Of a stretch of DNA of 64,000 bases, positions 22,075 through 33,500 are shown piece after piece. The stretch is from the NCBI GenBank assembly GCA_916610825.1, contig OU744451.1:20609482-20673481 (forward strand). The letters run 5' to 3'. The stretch comes from Haliclystus octoradiatus (Eukaryota > Cnidaria > Staurozoa > Stauromedusae > Haliclystidae). The translations under genes and the position numbers were made by a program. Each line of letters starts with the position of its first letter. Position 1 is the stretch's first letter. Under the pieces are notes generated by a model. It was not told the origin of the DNA. It did not search any database and was given only the letters and a program-made list of their open reading frames with translations.

Positions 22075-25000
22075 CTATCGACAGCTGATTGACATAAACC
22101 AATAATTTATTTTCCATTCCAGGGATGTCAAATACGCAAGAGTTGACTCTTTGAATGTTCTTATTGCTTCCCCACGTATTACTTCCGGGATAAAGTTCCA
22201 AACTCTAGTACCTACTGCTACAATCGACCATTTCATCAGGGTTGTTCTGCAAATGGGTGGGATGAGTTTGTTTGGACGGCAAGATGACGTATATTTAGTG
22301 TTGGATATCTTGAAGAGGGAGTGTAAAAGTTTTGGAGTTTCTGTTATGAGTGTTTTGTGGATCATATTGGTTAATTTTACTATTCTTCTGACGTGTAGAG
22401 ATGGAAGACGATATTCTTTACCAGTATTGGGTCGTGTTAGGTGTTTTAGTGATTTTTCTTGAATTCCTTCTAATTTTAGTCTATCCGTTTGATTAATTCC
22501 AAGAAGAAGTAGGCTACAATGTTCTAGGTGAGGACGGATGTATGTCTTGTAAAGTGTATTGGCAAGGTGTGGGTTTAGGGATTTTTTAACCTGTTTGATT
22601 TGATATAGGGAGAGATTGGCTTTTCTGATGCAATTGCGAAGATGACATCTCATGTTTAATCTACTGTCAATGTGAGCACCGAGTATCTTTATTATATTGA
22701 GCCAAGGTAAGGTTACATCATCGATTGTAATGTCTTTGTTATGTATTTGATTAGTACTTAGAAGATTTGCGCTCGTAACGTGAATGTCGGGTTCTGGAAT
22801 GTGAGTGATTAGTAGGCATTGAGTTTTTGAGGGGTTCAGTTTTAGACAATTCAGCTGGAACCATTGGTGCACCTTTTCCAAGTCTTTGTTGAGGTGTTGG
22901 ACAGCAGTGTTTTTGTGGTTGGAGGAATAGTATAGCGTTGTATCATCTGCGTATCGTATGATGGAAGAGGTTATTGGAAGAAATGAAAAGTCTGCTACGT
23001 AGATATTAAATAGTAGTGGTGATATTATCGATCCTTGTGGGACTCCCCGAGGGCAGGAGAAGGGCGAGGAAGTCTGACTTTCAACTCTGATAGATTGTGT
23101 TCTTCCACTTAGGTAATTGTTTATTAAGTTACAACTTGATGGATTTACACCGTAAGCTCTCAATTTTTCCATCAGAAGTTTATGGTGTACCATATCAAAT
23201 GCCTTGGAGAGATCGAGGGAGACGATTGCAGTAGTTTGTTTTTTGTTGATGGCTGTTCTACAATCTTGTGTGAGTCTCATGAGGGCCATTTCAGCACTGT
23301 GACTATGTACAAATCCAAACATATCAGGTGGGAAAATTGGTTTGAAGTGATTTTGGAGTTGATTTGCTAAGATTTTCTCGAATGCTTTGGAGATATGAGT
23401 GAGGATGGTAATTGGTCGATAATTTTCTTTATTTGATGGATCGTTTTTTTTGTATATTGGTGAGACTATGCCATGTTTCCAGGCTTTTGGTATTTCATTT
23501 ATTGTTATTAAGTGATTGAATAGATCGGTAATAGGAGAGGTGAGGCTAGGTAGGATAGTTTTGAGGAAGCTTACGGATATGTTATCGGCCCCAGTTGCCT
23601 TATTAGTTCTGAATCTTTTGATAATGTTATTTACTTCATTGTCTGATGTGTATTTAAAACAGAAGGAAGTGCAGGAGCGATTCATGATTTGATGTATGCT
23701 TGGGTGATTTTTGAGATAGTCGGCAGTCCAGTTTGGAGTAGGTGGTATACAATTTTTAAAATATCTTCCTATTATTTGTGCTTTTTCTTTAGCGGAGGTT
23801 ATTAAGCAATTGTTTTCCAATAAATTAGCTACATTAGCAGATTTGTTTTTCCCAATACCAGTGATTTTTTGTAGGTTACGGTGAAATTTTGAGGGTTCAG
23901 TCTTTGAAGATGTTTCGAGATATTGTTGGAGGCTGTGTCGTTTAAGTTTTGTGACTAGATTCCGTTGAATGTGGAAGCGGCGGATATTTTCTTCATTTCG
24001 TGGTAACTTCGATAAGTGATCTCTGAGTCTGATAGCTTCGTCGATTTTAGCTGTAATCCATGGTGGTCTTTGTGCCTTGATAAGTTTAGATGTCAATGGT
24101 GAATGTTTCTCTATGACTGAGTTAACTTCAAAGAACCATCTGTTCCATACATCATCGGCTGACAGTAGCTCACCGTTATCATTAGTGTACATACGTTCCC
24201 ATTGTATCCCACAGAGATCATTATTGAGTGAAGTAAAGTTTATATTTTTCGTTTTTCTGTAAGTTATTAATCTTGGCTGTGTGCGTAGGCATTTAGTTTT
24301 GTATGTTGTCATGCAGATACTGTGGTAGGAAGCTCCAGTTGCGATGATGTTACTAGCAACGAAGTGTCTTGGATGAGATACGAGTATGACATCAAGTGAT
24401 GTCCCTGATGATGGTCTGGTCGGTCCATTGATCAGATTGATGAGAGCGTAGTTATCAATAAATTCTTGAAGGGATTGTCCAGGAGTGTTATTCACTTTTT
24501 TGCTAATATCGCAATTCAAATCACCTAGCAATACTACCTCAGATCTTGATCTAAGTAATGTTTCCATAATACTATTCAGACAGTCAAAATACTTTTTCAG
24601 TGCAAAATTTGGTGGCCGGTATGTTAATATTATTGACACCTTTTTCAAGCCAAATTTAATATCGAATGCCATCATCTCAATTTCGTTATTTTCCCATTGA
24701 GGTTTTCTTCTGCAAGCGATGTTGTCGTTGATGTAGAATACAAGTCCACCTCCAGCAGTGCTGTTGGGACGGTCTTTCCTATGTAGAGTGAATCCATCTA
24801 AGTCTATTTGCTTATTGCTGATATTAGTGTTTAATTTGGTTTCACATAGGGCAATGATATTCGGTGATAATTTATTAGTGAGGTGGTCGATTTCGTGCTG
24901 CTTCCCCCTTAGACTGTTGCAGTTCCAGCTGACGATGTTAATATTATGAATTGGTCCAGGGTTGGGATGTATATCACCACAGCAGAGCATTATTAGATAG

Positions 25001-25221
25001 ATAAGTGTTATAAAGTATTGGTTGATCTGTGAAAAACATTTGAGTACAGTAGTGAATGATGTAGTTATTGTGACATACAAATTGTTTATGGTGGATAATA
25101 CGATATGCTTCAATATTTTATAAAGTTTTGTTTTCGTGTTAGTCGTAGTTACTTGATATTTACGGATGGATGAGTTAAATAATCCAGTTGATATTCGGAA
25201 TTGTTGATTATTGATGGGCAT
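22075..25221 (-). CDS. LINE ORF2: endonuclease and reverse transcriptase
   Basis: 1048 residues, uninterrupted. A hydrophobic stretch (about 55-80) precedes CGDIHPNPGP at 81-90, a 2A-like (NPGP) motif common at this place in CR1/L2-type ORF2. The APE-type endonuclease follows (about 95-310: VSWNCNSL, ALCETKL, YRPPN, LLGDLNCD, YHSI). The RT domain (about 520-800) has FRTNKATGADNIS, VSLDLSKAFD, GVPQGSIISPLLF and the catalytic IRYADDTTLY, then a C-terminal thumb/connection with TYIRPHLEHC. It overlaps ORF1 by 14 nt (25208-25221) in another frame, suggesting termination-reinitiation. No lesion is visible. Confidence 0.9.
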   Translation of the reverse strand: MPINNQQFRISTGLFNSSIRKYQVTTTNTKTKLYKILKHIVLSTINNLYVTITTSFTTVLKCFSQINQYFITLIYLIMLCCGDIHPNPGPIHNINIVSWNCNSLRGKQHEIDHLTNKLSPNIIALCETKLNTNISNKQIDLDGFTLHRKDRPNSTAGGGLVFYINDNIACRRKPQWENNEIEMMAFDIKFGLKKVSIILTYRPPNFALKKYFDCLNSIMETLLRSRSEVVLLGDLNCDISKKVNNTPGQSLQEFIDNYALINLINGPTRPSSGTSLDVILVSHPRHFVASNIIATGASYHSICMTTYKTKCLRTQPRLITYRKTKNINFTSLNNDLCGIQWERMYTNDNGELLSADDVWNRWFFEVNSVIEKHSPLTSKLIKAQRPPWITAKIDEAIRLRDHLSKLPRNEENIRRFHIQRNLVTKLKRHSLQQYLETSSKTEPSKFHRNLQKITGIGKNKSANVANLLENNCLITSAKEKAQIIGRYFKNCIPPTPNWTADYLKNHPSIHQIMNRSCTSFCFKYTSDNEVNNIIKRFRTNKATGADNISVSFLKTILPSLTSPITDLFNHLITINEIPKAWKHGIVSPIYKKNDPSNKENYRPITILTHISKAFEKILANQLQNHFKPIFPPDMFGFVHSHSAEMALMRLTQDCRTAINKKQTTAIVSLDLSKAFDMVHHKLLMEKLRAYGVNPSSCNLINNYLSGRTQSIRVESQTSSPFSCPRGVPQGSIISPLLFNIYVADFSFLPITSSIIRYADDTTLYYSSNHKNTAVQHLNKDLEKVHQWFQLNCLKLNPSKTQCLLITHIPEPDIHVTSANLLSTNQIHNKDITIDDVTLPWLNIIKILGAHIDSRLNMRCHLRNCIRKANLSLYQIKQVKKSLNPHLANTLYKTYIRPHLEHCSLLLLGINQTDRLKLEGIQEKSLKHLTRPNTGKEYRLPSLHVRRIVKLTNMIHKTLITETPKLLHSLFKISNTKYTSSCRPNKLIPPICRTTLMKWSIVAVGTRVWNFIPEVIRGEAIRTFKESTLAYLTSLEWKINYWFMSISCR

Positions 25222-26263
25222 TGCGGTATTTTGTTTGGGTCATATGCTGAAGTTGTTTTTCGATGATTCCATAAGTGGCGTTTGTGAAAGTTGTATTTCC
25301 GATGTTGCGTTTTATGTGTAAGAGTAGTAGTGGGCAACTGCCATCGAAGGTGTGATGCGATGTTGCTTTGCATTGGAATGCCTTCGATTTGCAGCATGCG
25401 GCACATTTTCTTTCTTTCCTGCTGCATTTCTTTTTCCTGTCTAGTGGATGTTGATCACCACAATCAAAGCAAATTGACTCTTCGTCAATCATTTCACAAT
25501 TCTTTGTACTGTGACCAAGACGGCCACAATGAAAACATCGAATCGGCTTCAGATCTGGATAGGCGCAGACATTTAGTATTGAATCAAGTCTTAGCCACAT
25601 GTTGTTCTCGGCAAGCTTAGAGAATGCTTTGGATGCTAGTCGTAAGGATACTCTTTGATCAAGAGCATTCTCTTTTGTTGGAAACAGATATAAATTAATA
25701 ATGTCATTTTGACTCTCAAAAATGTCTGGATTGTCAGCAAGCAGTGAATCATGGATAGCTTTAGATGTCATCCATTTCGGAACATTTGGAATAATTGCGA
25801 CTGGGTCCCTTTTTTTTATTTCTTTGTAGGTAATTTTACCTTTACTTAAGGATGATTTTATGCTGGCTAGCTTTTCATTCGGCACTTCGATCGAGGTTGT
25901 TTTCCCTTTTGTTGTAATTATTGATCCTTTAACATTAATTTTACTTTTCTTTAGTTTTTCTATTATTTTTTCAGAAGGTTCATCTGAAAGAAGCTTTGTG
26001 CAGTTTTTTGTTGTTCCATTAATTGTTCTATTGACAATTAATGCATTGTTAGGGGCTGTAGCCACTACCTGTGACCAAGAATTTGGTTGACATGGAAACT
26101 TTTCCCGCTCGATAAATTTAGAAATAATTTCTTTTAATTCAGATATTTCTTCCCTCATTTCATTGATCGATTCCTTCAGTTTATCATTGCATTTACATTC
26201 TAAGCCTTCATTGTCACTGGTACTCTGTTTGGCCCGTTTCTTTCCCATCTCTAGCAAATTCAA
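25208..26263 (-). CDS. LINE ORF1: nucleic-acid-binding protein with zinc knuckles
   Basis: 351 residues. A charged N-terminus with a likely coiled coil (about 25-55), a middle region consistent with an RRM-like or PRE-type fold, then cysteine knuckles near the C-terminus: CFHCGRLGHSTKNC (CCHC), CFDCGDQHPL...C and a third Cys/His cluster CAACC...C...HH. This is the usual gag-like ORF1 of I/Jockey/CR1-group LINEs, an RNA chaperone packaging the element RNA. The ATG at 26263 is the first in-frame start. Confidence 0.85.
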   Translation of the reverse strand: MNLLEMGKKRAKQSTSDNEGLECKCNDKLKESINEMREEISELKEIISKFIEREKFPCQPNSWSQVVATAPNNALIVNRTINGTTKNCTKLLSDEPSEKIIEKLKKSKINVKGSIITTKGKTTSIEVPNEKLASIKSSLSKGKITYKEIKKRDPVAIIPNVPKWMTSKAIHDSLLADNPDIFESQNDIINLYLFPTKENALDQRVSLRLASKAFSKLAENNMWLRLDSILNVCAYPDLKPIRCFHCGRLGHSTKNCEMIDEESICFDCGDQHPLDRKKKCSRKERKCAACCKSKAFQCKATSHHTFDGSCPLLLLHIKRNIGNTTFTNATYGIIEKQLQHMTQTKYRNAHQ

Positions 26264-26400
26264 AATATCTGTGCTTACCTATCGATTGTTTACATCGTTG
26301 ATCGTTGATCGTTGTTGAATTGTGTCCATTATTCCAATATGATTCCTGGAGATTTGATTGGTCGATACCAATACACATCTATTCGAATCAAACTACAAAT

Positions 26401-26539
26401 CACTGCATATTATGGTGTGCCTTGAATCTCGATAATGTGTGGAGAGGAAGATTTTGAGGCCTGCCTTCAAGGCAAACTCCATCGGTCATAAAAATAGATA
26501 AACGTCATCTGGCTGTATTTTAATCGTAAATAATCGTAA
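26401..26539. other. Junction between LINE 5' region and PLE fragment
   Basis: Short unassigned sequence. The LINE 5' boundary may be here. Confidence 0.3.
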
Positions 26540-27010
26540 CCGTGTAATCGCTCCAAGTTTCATTTTATTAAACGATCGTCAGACAACAAACACTAACTAC
26601 AATTACAAACATACACATTAACACATAGCTAGAAAAGGAATCTGATTGCAGTTCTATTGTTAGTTTATTGCAATGGTTCAATTATCTAATTGTTGGGTTA
26701 TTGTTATTACATTGATAAGTTTTAGCAGCTTCGAAATTTGATAAGCAAAACTTAGTTTCATGCCGGCATTTTGAAATCAGCTCTGACCTCTTATCCGGGT
26801 CTCTTATTCAGTAATTTTCCTTTGGTGCAAATGATGTAGTACTTTTCTGCAAGGCAAGGTAGCATCTTTTTGATTTATTTGAGTAAGCTGCAGCGGTAAA
26901 TATATGGCTCCACGCTATTTCGGAGTCGGTGCTGCTGTCATTGAGCTTCCAAACATACTTTGATACTAGCCGTGTTTTGTGTTCATATTTTTTGTTTCGA
27001 CTTGACATCT
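26540..27010 (-). mobile_element. PLE 3' fragment with GIY-YIG C-terminus
   Basis: The 66-codon frame 26808-27008 contains KYVWKLND and SNKSKRCYLALQK, matching the C-terminal nuclease end of the PLEs at 38-42 kb (KYIWELKN and SNKSKRCQLCLAEK). Beyond its stop, a minus-strand CTGACGA followed by GAAAC near 26565 is a degenerate version of the hammerhead core seen there. 5' truncated. Confidence 0.75.
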
Positions 27011-27179
27011 TGTGTCGGTGGTGCAGTACTACGTTTTAGATGTTGACAATGAATAAACCATGTTGTGGTCATATTTGAGGATTCTTTGCCAATTATTTAT
27101 TTGATGGAAAGGAAATAATCTATCTATCTTTAATGTATATTGTTTTTGATCACTTTAAATATTAAATTACGGATTATAA

Positions 27180-28440
27180 GAATAGAATGTCTCAGATTTT
27201 TCCAACGAAGCGGAAAAGTTCAAAGGAAAACAAACTGGCACACCACTTTTGGTTCGGCGTATAATCCCACTTTTGTATATTTTTGTGTTTTGTCGACTTG
27301 TTACGGCGTACCAAAACAAGCTGGTACTGTTCATGAAAGTACGGCGTTTAACCTAGGGGTAACCCTTCTAGCACATTGCAACGAATTACTCAATCAAGCT
27401 TCAATAGATTTTGAAACAGAAGTTCAAACTCTGCGAGAGAAAAACTGCCCAGCCAATCAGGAACATCCTTTGTTACAAAGAGAAAAGGATGTATCAAAGA
27501 ATCTAAAATCAATTTCACCTGAATGTATGGCCAAATCATTATTTGTAATGGGGTCCCCCTTGCAACATCCAAAAATTCATAAAGAACAACTTAATTAACA
27601 TGAGTCCATTGTTATCCGCTGGCTCAAATTATCAAATGACTAGCTGATAAATTGAAAACTATTCATTATAATAGATACACTATAGAAAACATTTTTGATT
27701 CTAATAAGCAACTTCGTGACGCTACGATGAGTTGTCTCCTGATAATTTAGGAGAAGTGTTGTTACTGGTAACAAACGACCATTGGTTTTTGTACAATGGA
27801 GAACTGTTTGACAAAATCGATGGTGTCGCGATAGGGTCGCCCTTAGGTCTTGTCATTACCAATGCAATCATGTCTAGCATTGAAGAGAAACTAATAGATC
27901 ACAACTGCAGCAATAATTACTATCGCTATGTTGATGACACGTCAGAATTATTGCTCGATAAAAATAGCGCAAATGCTCTTTTAAAGAAACTCGATGAAGC
28001 CCATGCTAATATTGCTTTCACTATGGAAGAACAGTTCAAATATGAGATTGCCTTTTTGGAAAGTTTATGTAAAAAATCAGGTGAAAACTTAAGTAGAATC
28101 CACAAAATGTAACTACAACATGCTTGATTCTTCACTATTGGAGTAACGTCGACCATCGATTTAAAACTGACCTTCCTAAAACAACGATAAATTACCACGC
28201 TTACCATTTATGTTCATCGGAAGAACTTTTATAATTGGAATGTATAAATATCAAGAACACTTTTAATTTACTTATCTACGTATTCCATTTCTCTTTTAAA
28301 TCAATTTTTAGCCAGTTTTAACCTAATTACTTTAGCAAATTTTATTAAGTCACATAAGGAGGACCCTGTTTCAACAATATTACTCCCTTTTAAAGATCAA
28401 CCTTCTGCTGATTGTCTACGTAAGGGTTTGCCGTAAAATA
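27180..28440 (+). mobile_element. Decayed Penelope-like element, RT part
   Basis: In shifting frames: PKIHKEQLN near 27575, then FDKIDGVAIGSPLGLVITNA (about 27810-27870) and NYYRYVDDTSELL (27915-27955), the PLE finger/palm order with the catalytic YVDD, then a thumb-like LPFKDQPSADCLRK near 28390. Stops separate the pieces. The nuclease end is lost. Opposite orientation to the related fragment at 19.6-20.6 kb. Confidence 0.75.
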
Positions 28441-28769
28441 AACATGGATTTAGAATAGCTTTAAAGATCAAATTTTTTGAAAAAATAATTTCAGGCATCT
28501 TTTGCCCAAACCTCAATTTCTAACTTTCTAACTAAATTTCAACAGATCTTTACATGTGGGATTTTTGTATTACAAACTATGTCGGTTTCATCCGCTGGCA
28601 CCTCCACCAATGGACTGACGAGCACAGGCATGGAGATACTCGGTATCTTACGAAAACCCAAAATATTGAAATAAGCAGCATTTATGCCAACTTTTCAATT
28701 CTAAAAGAATGCCATACTAAATCAGATTGTCTTGAGCTGCTTCCAATTGAAGCGGCAACATTTTTCCAG

Positions 28770-29755
28770 CTTTTTCACAACATCAATGTTGTAAAAATGC
28801 TGGCTTCATTTGGCCATCCAAGCGAGCATTTTGTCAGCATTTTCACAACATTGAGCTGAATTTTTATCAAATGCTGCCAAAATGTCGGCTTCATTTGGCC
28901 ACCCAAGCCAACAAATTTCAAAAAATTTCGGTGTAGAATTTTGTTGGTTGGCATTTTGAAGATGATAAACATGGCCAACATTGTATAGTTGTTATAGATA
29001 TGTCGTGAAAATGCTTGCTTAATTTGACCAGCCCAGCCAGCATTTTCACAACATTTGACATATCTGATTTCAAAGAATGAAAAAAATGTCACTATTATTG
29101 GCCAATGATTACGTAATGATTTTAGTTGTTCACGTAATGACAACAGTTTGGTAGGAAAGTCTTGTCATGAAATTTTGATTTATCATTTCATAGATTGGAA
29201 AAATAGAAATAATAAAAATTGTCATTTTCTGTAGCAGTTTTTGTTCTTTATCCGAAATTCTCAAGTGATTTTAATATTACTGCGATGGAAGACACAAATA
29301 CGACATTCTTACCATTGAAAGTGACAATGAAAGTACATGCGATTCAGAGACTGATTATTAAAATGTAGTGACGTTTATTTTAAAATTGCCCACGAAGTAG
29401 AGCAAAGAAAGACAACCAAAAAGAAAGATATAATTGAACGAGAATAATTTGAATAAATATATATCTTAACCGAATGACGCGGATAGAAATTTCTTTTCGG
29501 CTCGCGATGTTGTGAAAATGCTGTCCACATTTGGCCACCGCAGCCAGCATTTTGCCAGCATTAAGCCAGCTCCTGCGATTGATGTTGTGAATATCCAGCG
29601 TTTTGCCAGCATTTTCACAACCTCACGATGGATGCTGTAAAATTTGCTGTCAAAATGCTGGCTGGCGTGGTCAAATGAAGCCAGCATTTTCACAACATTG
29701 ATGCAAAATTTTATCAAATGTTGTGGAAATGTTGGCTTCATTTGGCCGGGCCTTC
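28770..29755. repeat. Cluster of 'CCAGCATTTTCACAACATT' inverted repeats
   Basis: Two blocks (28770-29060 and 29500-29755) are partly inverted copies sharing AATGTTGTGAAAATGCTGGC and CTTCATTTGGCC. The 19-20 bp motif recurs in both orientations about ten times. It looks like a non-autonomous element with subterminal repeats. Open frames across it are by-products. Confidence 0.55.
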
Positions 29756-30566
29756 AATTTATGAAATGCTGTTGATCTCGGAATTAAGAACTAATCTGAA
29801 TAAACAATCTGACTATATAAGAGCAAAACTTTTTTAATATGTAATTCCCTTTATTTAAATTTTCATGTTATTTTGTATAAATAGCTTATATGTAACTTTA
29901 TATTTCCTTAATTTGAAAATGATAGATGTATAGATAGATGAATGGTAGTTTTTTCCTCAGCGACATTTGGGTCAAAACATCACTTTGAATGCGTTTTTCA
30001 CCAAGAACTAATTTCCAGATCGAAAAAAAATACGCCATTGTCTTTTTCACGTTGGGTTCTACTACATATGTCAAGATGGTCTAGGAATTTATTCCCATTT
30101 CAACACTCTATAGATATTCGGCATTGAAAAGTTATACTATTACAAGCAGATAATATCTGCAGATCAGATGCTTGTTAATTTTTTCGTGTTCGACACTAGA
30201 TACTGCAGCATTGAAGCTTTCTTGTCGATATATTGAATGCAAGATTCAACAAAAGCATTATGATATTCTGTGCATGTTGACCATCAGTTGATATTGAAAA
30301 AATTGTCTTCGAAAATTATTTTGATTTGAATATAATTAATTTCAAAACAAGAAACATTTATATATACATAGTAGTTATTGATATAGTTATTGATATAGAG
30401 TACAGGGTATATAGTTATATAATCATTCCATTGACATGATAATTCCAAGTTAATTTAATTTAAAGCATGTTCTAAGTTACCCTATTAGCCTGAAAAAAGC
30501 AAAATGGCTGACAAATATATTATATCAAGTTGATTAATAATTTGTACTAGTATATTCAATATTGTA
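29756..30566. other. Gene B 3' flank
   Basis: From about 30090 it aligns with gene A's 3' flank (starting TATAGATATTCGGCATTG). Nothing coding recognised. Confidence 0.45.
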
Positions 30567-33500
30567 TTAATAATCGCATCTCCCATATGTATCGTACCAA
30601 ATTAATCCTCCTGGACATGACATAAAATAAGTTGATCCACCTGAACATGATATATAAGAATGTTGATCCATTGGATTCGCATAATAGCCAGTTGCTTTAT
30701 CAACACAATAGTCATTCGGATCTGAAATATGAAAACTTAAATCGTATACAAATGCCGATGAATTGGTAGCTGTTTACCCTGTGTCTGTGTCTGTATATAA
30801 ATTTTTTTATTTATGTTCATAAACATCCAGCTATTTATTTCGTTGTAGCCTCCCAATTTTGTTATGTCTCATATTGATGGTGAGCGTAGTCTCTTGCATA
30901 GTATTATAATTACTAGAGCGCTAACCACATGACTTCTCTTTGGAGGCAGAAATGTCTCCACCGCGGCCATTTTGTTGGAGGATGAACTAGTCTTTGAATT
31001 TAATGCAAAAATTAATTATGTTTTTTTACTTTCATGCTATCTGAGGCAGGGTACGTCTGATTTACGGAAAACGGAAAGAAATTTACGGAAAAATATAAAA
31101 CGTGGTCCATTGTATTCTGCTTTCCTGTAATCGAGTGCATCGTGTGGAGATACATCGTTTTTAGCGATGGATTCAGGGTAGTGAATATAGCAACAACTAC
31201 TTTGCGATGATGTTTTGAGTTTGGACATCGACACAAGACATTTGGATATTATCGATATTAGTATTATTGATATTCAGTTTAATTTACTCCTCCAGTAATT
31301 TACGTAGTTATTATCACGGATTGATCGATCTGTTTGAGCAATGTTATTGTATTTTGTATTTGTGTCACTGTCATCTTCGTTAGTAGCCTGCGTACCAGCC
31401 TCAAGGTTTATTTCTATGGTTTCAGAAAAAACCTAGGGGCTGGTACGCAGGCTAATTCGTTAGTTAATTTCATATAAGCTTTACGCCTACCTAACATTCG
31501 CACATTGCATTGTAATTTATTGTATTATTGTCGATTTCTCTTGTTGAATTCACTAAAAACAAAGATCAAATTTTAGTTCCGATTCTTCTCATCACTATTC
31601 TCTTGACACTTTTGTTTAGCAATGGCAAGGTAGAGACGGTATCCTTCGCAAACGAATACAAATGGTAACTGCAATAATTCTTCGCCATTTATATAACATT
31701 GAATCGATGGCTTTCGTTAAAACTCTGACTGTGGATGTAAACTCCAATGTTTAGCTTGTCAAACTATTGTCAGCTATTAACAGTACTTGCAAACACTGTT
31801 CAGATCGTCATTCATATTTAATTAAAAACATTTACAATGTTGTATTCTTTTCTATCGATGGTAATTTCATGAATAAAAAGTATCAGATGCTAAGACAAAA
31901 TAAACAAAATAATCACAATCTAAGGAAAAATTGCAAAATGTTATTTTCACTGCATCTAAATCCACCGCTCACGACAATATATTTCCTCGCGGTACACTCG
32001 CTTACAGGAAAGCAGAATACAATGGACCTCGTTTTATATTTTTCTATAAATTTCTTTCCGTTTTCTATAAATCAGACGTGTCCTTTGAGGCAACATATAG
32101 CTTAATGTTGGTAAACTTGAGACACTGTACCATTGTCATGTGACATAAATTCTTTTGTCTTTGAGAAAGATATTAAACTTTTTGAACGCCAAGTAATTCG
32201 ATCAGTGTTTTTGTGGAGATGTTACTCACACGACGAGGAAACAGGAACAGGAATAATGTTCTGTGAATTTTCAACAAAAGGTAGTGTTGAACCAAGCATA
32301 GACAGCTGTTAGTTGTTTGTATTGAGTAACAGCTATTTGGGGAAAATTTTAAACAATTAAATTGTTGAAAGTATGACTTATTATGAATTATTATCGGCGA
32401 TTTCATTTACCTTCAGTGCCCTTCAGCTTTTGTTCACACGACGATATCATGTTAAATATATTTAAAATAATCACCCCAAAAATATATTCCATTGGGGATT
32501 CAACTGTTAACCAATTCTCAAAAGGAGTAAAACTTTCTCTACTCAAAGCAGCTGATCTTTTGTTCGATTTATTTTCCCGCCTAAGCTGCAAAAACGTCAT
32601 GACGACATTGGTTTTCTCTCCAAGAAAAAAGTCAGCGACAGGGAAGGTCACGTGGTTAGTGCTCTATACCTTATAACTCTATGGTGCCTTGGACCACCTG
32701 GAATAAAGTAGTTGTAATGTAATATGATATGTACGTGGAGATATCCTACAATTTATTACAGTTAATACCGATATTAGACTACAATAATTACAGTGTATTT
32801 GATGATTTGTTGTCAACAACCGGCTGTTCTCTATCTTAAGAAATGATGATCACTAGTTAATACTTCAGCAACACCTGTCCTTTAGTATTAATAAGTTGAG
32901 TTTAGATCCAGTACAGGACCGTGGGTGATAAAGCTTTGAGTATACTAGATAGCAAAAATAATTATACAATTGAGAACATAATAAAGCTGACGTGTTGTTA
33001 TTTGTATCAATAAGATTCTACTTATTTATTATGTAATAAACGTAAGCGATAAATTTGACGGTGTTTGAGCTTTCAGTAAATGTAAGTCCGATGAAGGTGT
33101 AAAAATGAACGTCTCTAAGTAAACTTGTCCTTCTTCAATCGAATATCTTCGGCTAGAATTTGACATATTCATGCTTTTCAACATGGGTGGCTCCAGGATT
33201 TCACCTACAAGGGCGTTAGTTCCAGTAGAAATATTTGAAAAACTGCTTGAAATATTAAACAACTCCTGGTAACCGAGATAGTCTTCCCGAAGACGGTTCT
33301 GATAATCATTTTGAGGAACTGTAACACAAGATGCTTCTAGTGTAAACTATGATCTTTAAGACTATTATCAACGTAGTTGTTCTGCCATGTGACCTGTCAT
33401 TAACTGGGCACTCATCAAAGTTTCTCTTTTGACCCATTGACTACTCATTTTATTTGCCTCATTCCATAACGGCCCACAGCTCAACACAGACATTACGCAA

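Larger units (their letters stand above)
21751..26400 (-). mobile_element. Near full-length two-ORF non-LTR retrotransposon
   Basis: An ORF1-ORF2 unit, followed by an AT-rich 3' UTR and a terminal (AC)n tract (seen as (TG)n at 21751-21769). A 5'-truncated sister copy at 52557-53125 ends with the same tail, which defines the 3' end. The 5' end lies somewhere between 26264 and 26500 and is not sharply defined. Both ORFs are open, so this may be a recently active copy. Clade: CR1/Jockey/I group by ORF content; not resolved further. Confidence 0.85.

Noticed and set aside
24485..24700. Plus-strand ORFs within 22-26 kb
   Set aside because: They are antisense frames of LINE ORF1/ORF2 with no independent support.
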